64,000 bases of DNA from Thereva unica (lineage: Eukaryota; Arthropoda; Insecta; Diptera; Therevidae). Location of the stretch: positions 135,744,101-135,808,100 of the forward strand of contig OX465283.1 of the NCBI GenBank assembly GCA_949987705.1, given 5' to 3'. This document shows positions 56,190 to 64,000 of the stretch, piece by piece. Both the position numbers and the translations under genes were made by a program. The notes beneath the pieces were generated by a model. The model ran no database searches, was not told the DNA's origin, and saw only the letters and a list, made by a program, of their open reading frames with translations. Position 1 is the stretch's first letter; each line of letters starts with the position of its first letter.

Positions 56190-56830
56190 GTAAGCTAAAA
56201 TATGCAAAAAGAAGAAAACCTACCAGAACGCGATCTCACAAAACTTGAGAGAAGTAGAACAAGTACAACCCAGATAAACTAGAATTGACTGGTTCGATCA
56301 GGGCGGTAGATCCGTAATTGAAGAAAGAAAGAAACCAGAGCTAACGAGAGGGCTTGGCAAAACCCACAAGAGCAAGGATGGAGCTAGGGGAGAATTAGAC
56401 AAGCGTATAACGGAACACACCAGATCAGCAATAAGTTTCAGCTAAGTGCGTACAACGTACATGTACAGGGACATAGACGGGAACCTTTTAGCAAACACTT
56501 AAGATGTCGACCCATAGAACACGTTAACGCGATGTGTGCGCAAGTTACTCAACTTACGCAGTCGAGGTTGCGAAGCATTCGGCAGACCCAATAATATTTC
56601 AATTTACAGATAGTGTAAAAAGACAACAGCAACCAATATTCAGGCGACGTAAGGACCGCAACTGATTGGCTAAACGAAGGAAAACAGCAACTCTTAAGAA
56701 CCTTACACGAACTTATATGCAACATCTGGGAGGAACAATTTATACTAGATGACTGGAAGAAAGGAGATAAATTAACCTGTATAAACACAGAGGAATCTCT
56801 CTCCTAACAAAATTTGCACATTTCTTGTGA
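56190..56830 (+). pseudogene. LINE fragment: endonuclease-RT linker and RT start
   Basis: The plus strand reads IDWFDQGGRSVIEERKKPEL, later DIDGNLLANT, and LLRTLHELICNIWEEQFILD then DWKKG. After a deletion and frameshift comes HRGISLLTKF. These match the W.D.EC..AIE..N, G......L..LHELI..IW.EE.+P.DWK.GI and NYRGISLL segments. It is opposite in orientation to the fragments on both sides, so it is a separate insertion or an inversion. Confidence 0.68.
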
Positions 56831-57059
56831 AACAAAAACTAGAGTCTAGAAGAGAATATCAATCTGCCGCCTTTTATGACATCAGACATTTCTTCTTCCC
56901 GTTCAAGTAGATGTTTTTTTCGAGTCGCTTCGCTCACGTTATTATTTAGGGCACGCTTGGGTTCTATTTTTGCCAGTATTTGTCCGAGATCCAGTATTGC
57001 ATGTTTCTGATTCTCACTTCGGCTTCTTTCAATATAGCTCCCTTTGTTGTACTTTATAG

Positions 57060-57350
57060 CAGGGATGTTACGGAGCTCCGTAACCGAAACTATCTGATAT
57101 CCGAAATAAAAATCTATCCGAAACCGTAACTGAATCTGATATAAAAGTTTCGAATAATTTCGGAAAGGGTCAAAGTCTAAATGAGACACGTTATGACATG
57201 TTTTCCACCGGCCGAGCCGACAAGTGATTGTAGGACCATGACAACCTAGAAATAAAGTCAAATCATTACCTACTATTTGTATTTACCTTTTTCAATTCCT
57301 TAAAAACCGAATATCCTTAACTGAAGCTATCCGAAATAATTTCATATGCG
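57060..57350. mobile_element. Decayed MITE-like sequence with an 18-bp palindrome
   Basis: CAGGGATG at 57060 resembles a hAT terminus and is followed by GTTACGGAGCTCCGTAAC (57067-57084), a perfect 18-bp palindrome. Phrases of the type ATCCGAAA and CCGAAATAA recur to about 57340. The opposite terminus and target duplication were not found. Confidence 0.4.
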
Positions 57351-57522
57351 TTGTTTCATCAGAAACGTTTTGTTGGTTTAAGGTTTGTTGCAGTTTCTCA
57401 GCAAATACTACTCTTTTATTGCTGTCCGTAGAAGGTATACGTTAAACCTTCTACGGTTTATGGAATCGCGCTGGACATTTCTGATTGCGGCGATGTTGAA
57501 GCAAATAGCTAGTACTTTCAAT

Positions 57523-58122
57523 GGCAGTACAGCTCAATAACAGTACAGCCTAAATCGAGCCTTGGCCTCCTTCAGTTTTCTCCTCCAACATAATTTTGCA
57601 GGTATTCTAGGGTCTATAAGATTGCCAATGAGTTTTCCTTGGATATTGAGTCATATGCCTGTTTAAAATCTACGAAGATCTTATACCTATGTATATGTTT
57701 ACATTTTTCTCCCAATACTTGTTGTTTAGCTGTTAGCTGTTTTAGCTAAAATAGTTGGTTTGTCGTAGACATTTTCTTACGGAAACCCGCTTGGTGTTCA
57801 CCAAATTTTCTCAGCAATAGGCTCTTGCATATATTTTAGGATATTGGTGAATACTTTGCAGCCCGAGCTCAGTGGTGATATACCCCCTGCAGCAGATTCG
57901 GTCGCCGCTCTTATGCATTGGGTATATATAATTGCTTTCTTCCAGTCTTGTGGTGGCGATTCTTCGTTCCATATCCTATATATTAGCCTATGTAGACATA
58001 CTACGACTTTATTGTCGCAGTACCTAAGTAGTTCAGCAGCAATTTCGTCTCCTCCATGGGCTTTATTGTTTTTGAGATTATTTATGACTTTTTTAACCTC
58101 GTCCAGGGTTGGGCTCGTTATT
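57523..58122 (-). pseudogene. RT part of the RTE-like relic (downstream of the MITE)
   Basis: Directly after the MITE the frame continues SPTLDEVKKVINNLKNNKAH, GGDEIAAELLRYC and RIWNEESPPQDWKKAIIYP. Frame-shifted traces of NYRGI.LLS and ILKY...PIAEKI follow, then EHQAGFRKKMSTTNQLF and FVDFKQAYDSI, with the first catalytic Asp. The remaining palm including YADD is deleted, and the last ~80 bp match LINE 3' ends elsewhere in the window. Confidence 0.8.
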
Positions 58123-58882
58123 CCCAGTAAACCACGAATGCATACAAAATGAATTCACAATACATTTCAGAAATGAATGAAATTCATTACAGAAAGCATT
58201 TTGTAAGTAATACGGAATGCATTAAAACACATTAGGCATGTCCTAGGATGAAATGCATTGCTTGTAATGCATTAACAATATATTTCATATAGAAGTATGT
58301 AATGCATAAATAATAAATTACAAATACAGTTTATAGAATGTGGGAAATGCATTACAAAAGGCATTTCATAAAACTAATAAAATGTATTGAATAGAATTAG
58401 GATTGCCCTAGGAAAAAATGCATTGATTCTAATCGACTAAAAATGCATTTAGTAATAAAATATTTTTTTAAAACAAAATTTATTATATAATTTTATGTTG
58501 AACTTTGTATTTTAGATGCCCTGAATTTCTGGATATGTGTTCTACCATGTGACGTCCGTATAGTCGCCCTCATATCTATCTCGAAAATAGAAAATGAATA
58601 ATTTTCAGTATGTATGCTATCTGAAATTAGATACGATTTTATTAGTTTAATTACTGAAGACTCCAACAAAAATTTGTTAGCGTGGCGGAATGGAGTCCTC
58701 GTGTATTTGGCCCTTTATAATACGCTTTTGAATCCCCAAAATCCTAACAATTTAATACATTGCTTGTAATGTATTTGTAAGGCACTTGTAAGCAGTCGCT
58801 GATTGATAACTTTCAGATAGCTTACTTGTAATGTACGGCGAATGCATTTCTTTGTTCTATGCATTACATGTGGTTTGCTGGG
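58123..58882. mobile_element. 760-bp MITE with AATGCATT-rich body, inserted in the LINE
   Basis: Ends CCCAGTAAACCAC and GTGGTTTGCTGGG form an imperfect 13-bp inverted repeat. TTATT is duplicated at 58118-58122 and 58883-58887. Removing the element and one TTATT restores the LINE frame DHIIT-SPTLDEV. The body is filled with diverged GAATGCATT / TGTAATGCATT repeats, several near both ends. The 5-bp duplication and CCCAG ends do not let me name the superfamily. Confidence 0.82.
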
Positions 58883-60135
58883 TTATTATATGGTCCTCTG
58901 CATTGTCTCTTCTTGTTGATATTGGAGTATTTTGGTTAAGCAGGTCTTCAAAGTAGCTTTTCCATTTATTTTGGATTTCCGTTATTACTAATAATACCCC
59001 CGTTGTCGTCTCTGCACATACTAGTTCTGGGTTTAGATTTGTCAGCAATCGACCTTATATCCTTATACGCTTGCCTAATGTTTTTGTTGCTAAAATTCAA
59101 GCTAGCTTGCAGGATTCTCGCATTTTATTATTCCACCTCTTTTTCCTTAAGATATGATCTGCATATCGTCGTTTTGCTTTAAAGGTTTCCATTCTAGTCC
59201 TTGTCGGTCTGGCTGGTTTACATTCTTCATCGTACCAATCGTTCCTGTTTCTTCTTCGCACCAATCCCTTTAAACTGTCTTTTATGCATTCCCATTTTAA
59301 TTTATTCTGCTTGTAGTTCCAGCCTTTCTGAGATTCTTCTTCTTTTAAATTGTCCATATTGATTTTTTTCATCCTGGGCGTCCTTTGAATCATTTGTGTC
59401 GCTATTCGTACTCTATACCTGATTTTAACCCTGAAATGGTCGGAGCCACAGCAAGCACCCCGGTAAGATCTGACATCTAATACATCGTTCGCGCCTCTTC
59501 TCTCAACTAGGACGTGGTCAATCTTGTTATTCGTAATCCTTTCGGGTGATATCCACGTCATTTTTTGGATGTTCTTATCTGGGAAAAAGGTGGACATAAT
59601 GACCATTCCGCGAGATGTGGCAAAATCAATAAGACGGGTACCATTGTTGTTCGTGTGGTTGTGTAGACAATGAATGCCTATATCTTCGCATTAGCGTCTC
59701 CCACGGTTTATTTTAATGTCGTTTGACGTAATTTGATTAAAGGCTCTTAGCAGAGTGTCGTAGAACTCATCTTTTTCTTGGTTCTGCTTATCTTCTGTTG
59801 GGGCGTGTATGTTGATTATGGACAGATTGCGGAATCGGGTCCTAAGCCTTAGTAAGCGTATTCACTGATACCTTTAAAATCGATGATGTTCGATTTGTTT
59901 GAGTTGTCCACCAAAAATGCCACTCCAAATTCTTTGCCCGTTGATGCTACTCCACTGGAGAACTTTGTATGCGTTCTGAGGTCTGTAATCTTATTACTAT
60001 TATTTCGTTATCTAGTCTCTTGAAATGCTGCTACTTTTCCTCGATATTTCTTGAGTTCGTCCAGTTTACTTTTCGCTCCTCCTACTCGATTTAGCGTCCT
60101 AACATTCCACGTAATCAATTCGTGCTCCATATTTC
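58883..60135 (-). pseudogene. Endonuclease and linker of the RTE-like relic
   Basis: The segment begins MEHELITWNVRTLNRVGGAK and LDELKKYRG. It continues through frame-shifted parts to NHTNNNGTRLIDFATSR, MVIMSTFFPDKNIQKMTWIS and RITNNKIDHVLVERRGANDV, then VRSYRGACCGSDHFRVKIRY. These are the start, the WxSPxxxTxNxIDHV block and the SDH terminal block (with the general-base His) of an apurinic-type endonuclease. A lysine-rich linker and NKWKSYFEDLLN follow. The 59097-59606 part is unbroken; elsewhere frameshifts and a stop near 59690 occur. Confidence 0.88.
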
Positions 60136-60644
60136 GTTGCCTAAGTCGTTGCCGTGTGAATCGTCCAGTCCGAGGCCTTACTGAAAGTTCCGAAACACCG
60201 GTTTTTTCCGAGACTAGATTGTTAGCCTAGTGCCCAACCAGTTTCATTAGTTTTTCCACGCTGAAAACTCGCGTGCGCACCCCCTCCATCTTGGCTACAG
60301 TTACCTGCATTGTGCATTGTGGTGGATAGGACTTTGCTGACAGAGTTGTGATTTTGTTTTGCAGAAGTTATTCCCTAGTCTTTGTGGTCTTCACACCGTG
60401 GAACACCCTAAGGCCTATTGTCAGCACATTGACCCCCTACTTCCAATGTCTGCTCCCCTGAAACTCCTGATATCCTTCACAATAGTTCTCCATCGGCGTC
60501 TAACGGACTAACGTAGTGCTTTTAGTACACAGCCACACATTAATAATCCTCTCAGAAACTTCGTTTCAGTACCTATTTTGAATTGCTTCATTTCCCGCTG
60601 GGTAGTGACCATCGTTTGAGTAGATTGTTGCAGTTGTAAAATAC
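60136..60644. other. Probable LINE 5' UTR and flank
   Basis: The sequence next to the endonuclease ATG (60136-60300) is GC-richer than its surroundings and presumably the 5' untranslated part of the LINE. Its exact end and any target duplication are not visible. Confidence 0.45.
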
Positions 60645-60824
60645 TTTTTTTTGGTGAAAACAATAATTGAAATTTTATTATTGAATTAATGCTATTGGAA
60701 AAATTCTTTCAACTATTTGTGTAAAAATTAATTAATGAAACTGAAAAATTATTAGGGGTTGTTGGACTCTAGCAAAATGTCAATAATATGGGTACGAAAG
60801 CTTCAGGAGCTTCCCAAGAGCTTC
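60645..60824. repeat. Dispersed repeat, copy 2 (pairs with 5281-5480)
   Basis: Direct-orientation match to 5281-5480, sharing GGTGAAAACAATAA, TTTTATTATTGAATTAATGC, TGAAAAATTATT and GAAAGCTTCAGGAGCTT. Class unknown. Confidence 0.75.
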
Positions 60825-63576
60825 AATTTCCCAATTTCAATTGCTCTTCTTCGACAACAAAATATAAGCGCTTTGCTTCGATGACATATCTGCGTTAAAA
60901 GGAAAGGAATTTGAAGCGGATATGAATAAGAAGCGCGTTGGTATTCCTTTTCACCACTTCAGAATCTGTTTAAAAGTGCTTCAGTTCTCGGCTGGGATAC
61001 AATACCATGTATCAAACTGCGTTATTTTTGATGTTGTTTTGTGTTTTTAATAAACCTGATGCTTACGAAATCATTTAAATTAATACAAAAATACAATCAA
61101 TCAACTAATCTTTAAAAACCTTGAGTCTGACAATATAATTGCGCAGATCAAAAATATATAATTCATCTTGATCTGAAAAAAAAAAAAACCGAAAAGAATA
61201 AACGTTTTTATATCTATTTTTATAGGACATCCATAAAAACTTCTCAAGTCATCATTATCGTATGCATTCTGTCAATACAAAACAGGTATTGGGGGTCCAA
61301 TTCCGTTTAGTCCGAAAATCCGTTTTGGGATCACTTTGGGGGTTTTGTTGATAATTTATATATTGTAATTAATTAAATGAATTGTTTTGATATGAATTTT
61401 TTGTTCTATAGATATATCATTTAAACAAACTTTTTACCTTATCAACAAAATATGAAAAAATGAGTAAAACAAATAAATTAAAAAGAAAGCGACACAATTC
61501 CGATGACACATTCCTCATTAAGAAAAAGAAAATTTTCCCAACCGTAAAATATGCCTTGTCAAAAAACAAATCATCATTGTCATGTCATATGACCAAAGAA
61601 GATTGTTTACTTAAGTTCTTTTGAGGAATTAAATCTAATTGGAATAAATTGGATCCATCGCACAGCAAGGATTTTGTGGGGTTGCAGTCACGTTAACATG
61701 TTATCAAAATAATCGAATCATCGCTACCAAATAAATTAGATCTTGTGCCTTAGATTTTCCACCATAAACTGGGAATTTTTGCACCTTTCAGCAAAAATTG
61801 GTCACCACAATTGTGGGTAATAGAGGTAATTATTTCGTGTTCACTGAAGCAGCATGCAGTTCTGCTGCGAACAAAGTGATAATTATATTCCAACCGATTT
61901 TAATCAATTAATTCTGCCGCCCTCCATCTAAAAAATAGCGTTAAATTACAAAATATCCCATCAATTGGCGACCATCAGTGACAGATCATCACCACTTGAC
62001 TGGATCCATCTTGGGCAGAGATAGTGAAAAAAGTTCCAGGCGCAAGACTCCGCACGTGATTGCGAGTACAGATCTAATAAAGAATCCGTGTTAAGTTATA
62101 TTTGGTCATGTGACTGGGAAGCAAAACAAAAACTACAGAAATTCCAATAAAAAATTAGACTTGTTTTGAATGGCGGCCAGCGCTAGGCTTCCAATTCCAC
62201 TCAAACATGGGCCGGTTATGTTTTGTTGCTAATCCTACATTGCGCGGCTGCGTTACGCTTGAAATTTTCGCTTATTAGTCAGTCAGACTCATGTGACTCT
62301 AGGGAATGACGCTTTGGAACTTAGGTAGGTCAATGAATTCTACTGAATGGGACTGCCAGACGACCGCAGTAAACATTCGAAATCTGGATACTGTGGGGAA
62401 TCACATTCAAAGGTAAATTTATGTTAACGTTTTACTTTTTGTTTTGACACCCAAAGTCACATGACACGACACGTTAGCTGTGCTGCACATTATTTACATG
62501 CCGAGTAAAAGTTACCTTTCCTTTTTTGTAAGAATTATGTAGATCACTTTTTTGTATCCTAAAATACCGCTTTGATTTCATCATTCCACTAAAGAAAACA
62601 ATTTAGTCCATCACATTGGGGAATGCCGAACGTCTACAAATGGCAGAAAGTAAGTGCTTAACCATAGCTGAGCAAAATATAAGGAAAACATTTACTCTTT
62701 TCCATAATGTCAAGGAGATTGGTGTTCTTTGTTCTGGTTTTTTGTCGAGCTGCAATAAAGGTAAATATTGTATTTCCCATGCAATTAAATTCTCTTGTTA
62801 ATACCACAAAGTGCCATTTTTGCGGTATTTCGGAATAATTTTACATTCATCACGTGAAACATTTATTAATATTCAGTCTACCGCAAATATAAACTTTTAC
62901 ACATGGAATACGCAGTTTTTTTGTTCCGTGTCAATGTACTGAATTTGATTAAAGCCATAAATATGTTTATAAGCAATAAAAGTGTAAGTACTCCTTGAAA
63001 GTTATTTGGTCATCATTTCTGGTTATTGAGGAAACTCCAGAATAAAATTAATTTACTCCAACCATTCAAAATTTTATCCATTTTTGAAATGGTGAAAATC
63101 TTTGAAGATGAAATGATATTAGAAGAAGATAATCATTTTTCATACTATAGTACTTTAACCCATAACAATATGGATAGATTTGGAGAAAAAATGGATCTAT
63201 GTCAAAATGGTTTTTAATGCAGTATGCTCCACTATGCGCGTGTTAACAGGAATTCACTTGTTTGATTTCGCCGCTTTTCTCTGGGCTTTCGTCGCTGCTT
63301 TGGTCTCTGCTTCACTATGTTCTTAGCCTTAGATACTGATTTTCACTAGGATCGGAGTATAATTGTCGCTTTACCACCTAGGAGTGGCCTTAGAAAGTAA
63401 TAGAGTAGCCTATGTTTTTTCTTTTAATGTAAATAGCAAATGGTTACAATTTCATTAAGATCGGTTTCCCAGTTTAGGAGCCTATTCCGAACATACATAC
63501 GTACATTCATTTTTATATATAGATTTGACTCAATATCGACCAGCCAGAATAAAGGAGCAAATGTCAAAATGTTCGC
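60825..63576. other. Unannotated stretch
   Basis: 61280-62400 is non-repetitive, moderately complex sequence with no domain-bearing frame. The rest is AT-rich. Short frames (62616-62801, 63026-63217, plus) are not recognisable. Confidence 0.5.
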
Positions 63577-63891
63577 TCAGTTACCTGAAACAACATCCTT
63601 TTTGGCCATGATCTCCGTACTATTGACGTCTTCAATAGATCCTAGATGTATTTTTCTCTTAGAACGCATTTTGCATCCAAAGAAGTGACCAGGTGAGCTT
63701 GTGAGCAAATATGTAGTATTTCGCCATTTTCGAAGCCGGTTTACAATGTGCCATTCTCCCGTAATTGCTGCCAAAAACGTACATTCTACTGGTGTGTTGG
63801 CTGAAACAAAAGCGTTGACTTTGTTAATCATTTCAGACACAATTGATTTCAGGTCTCCAACAGTGCAACAGTCTAGTAATAAAGGATACAA
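63577..63891 (-). CDS. Unrecognised 104-codon frame
   Basis: The minus strand reads CCTVGDLKSIVSEMINKVNA, ECTFLAAITGEWHIVNRLRK and KMRSKRKIHLGSIEDV. Composition is protein-like with basic clusters and no low complexity. The overlapping plus strand is also fairly open, with a single TGA, which weakens the case. It might be an exon or transposon debris. No domain is recognised. Confidence 0.22.
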   Translation of the reverse strand: MYPLLLDCCTVGDLKSIVSEMINKVNAFVSANTPVECTFLAAITGEWHIVNRLRKWRNTTYLLTSSPGHFFGCKMRSKRKIHLGSIEDVNSTEIMAKKDVVSGN

Positions 63892-64000
63892 GAGGATAAG
63901 ATAGGTTAGGAGTAGACCTAGACCGGATGACGATCAACATTAATTTTGAACGGTAGGATTTCATATAAATTGGACATTATTAACTATACCTTTTCAACTT
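63892..64000. other. Window edge, nothing recognised
   Basis: No feature is supported in the final bases. Confidence 0.4.

Larger units (their letters stand above)
57523..60135 (-). mobile_element. RTE-like LINE relic with endonuclease and partial RT
   Basis: On the minus strand it starts at an ATG at 60135 (ELITWNVRTLNRVGG, the endonuclease start) and runs through linker and RT finger/palm to about 57640. It then jumps by internal deletion to the 3' terminus (EAKARF-like, near 57550). A 760-bp MITE interrupts it at 58123-58882. Several frameshifts and stops are present. The 60136-60300 region upstream is probably its 5' UTR. Confidence 0.85.

Noticed and set aside
56839..57261. 140-codon minus-strand frame
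   Set aside because: It crosses from LINE debris into the palindrome-bearing MITE sequence, with no domain.
1..64000. Bacterial operon or phage interpretation
   Set aside because: There are no ribosome-binding-site-led gene strings and coding density is very low. All recognised frames are eukaryotic transposon families, and SINEs are present.

Overview
The window looks like arthropod, most likely insect, nuclear DNA. It is AT-rich and non-operonic. It contains tRNA-derived SINEs, RTE-like and R1/Jockey/LOA-type LINE fragments, a Tc1-type element, hAT elements, Harbinger and Helitron remnants and many small inverted-repeat elements (MITEs). I find no exon of a host gene that I can name. The most likely setting is a large intron or an intergenic region that has collected transposons. 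The species cannot be determined from the sequence alone.

Layout. 1-9.3 kb: mostly unannotatable AT-rich DNA with a probable solo LTR carrying internal tandem repeats (3005-4260) and two dispersed repeats. 9.3-17.4 kb: reverse-transcriptase (RT) debris, a Harbinger transposase remnant, a Tc1-type element rebuilt as an 800-bp-arm palindrome (11968-13679), and a LINE tail with a decayed RNase H. 19-25.6 kb: a small hAT derivative, a SINE/foldback cluster, and a hAT transposase relic split by a 5'-truncated RTE-like LINE with a long open RT frame (22835-24620). Removing the LINE and one copy of its 9-bp target duplication rejoins the hAT frame. 25.6-32.7 kb: CR1/Jockey-type RT scraps, a Helitron helicase remnant, LINE C-termini, and a LINE 3' end with an intact RNase H (31701-32582). 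33.9-42.3 kb: MITEs of several superfamilies (hAT, Harbinger, TA-inserting) and a perfect foldback. 43.7-49 kb: LINE fragments, a SINE and paired element termini. 51.4-53.5 kb: a non-autonomous hAT element with a perfect 8-bp target duplication, itself carrying a retroposon with a 13-bp duplication. 55.8-60.1 kb: LINE fragments in both orientations, then a long RTE-like relic (endonuclease plus RT) interrupted by a 760-bp MITE with a 5-bp duplication. 60.8-64 kb: unannotated AT-rich sequence.

How the pieces relate. Nothing here works together as a pathway. The informative content is the order of insertion: hAT then RTE; RTE then MITE; hAT then retroposon. I see no convincing undescribed functional system. 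The most unusual structures are the palindromic Tc1 element whose two arms share the same nonsense codon, the nested hAT/retroposon, and several strong foldbacks that would give double-stranded RNA if transcribed.
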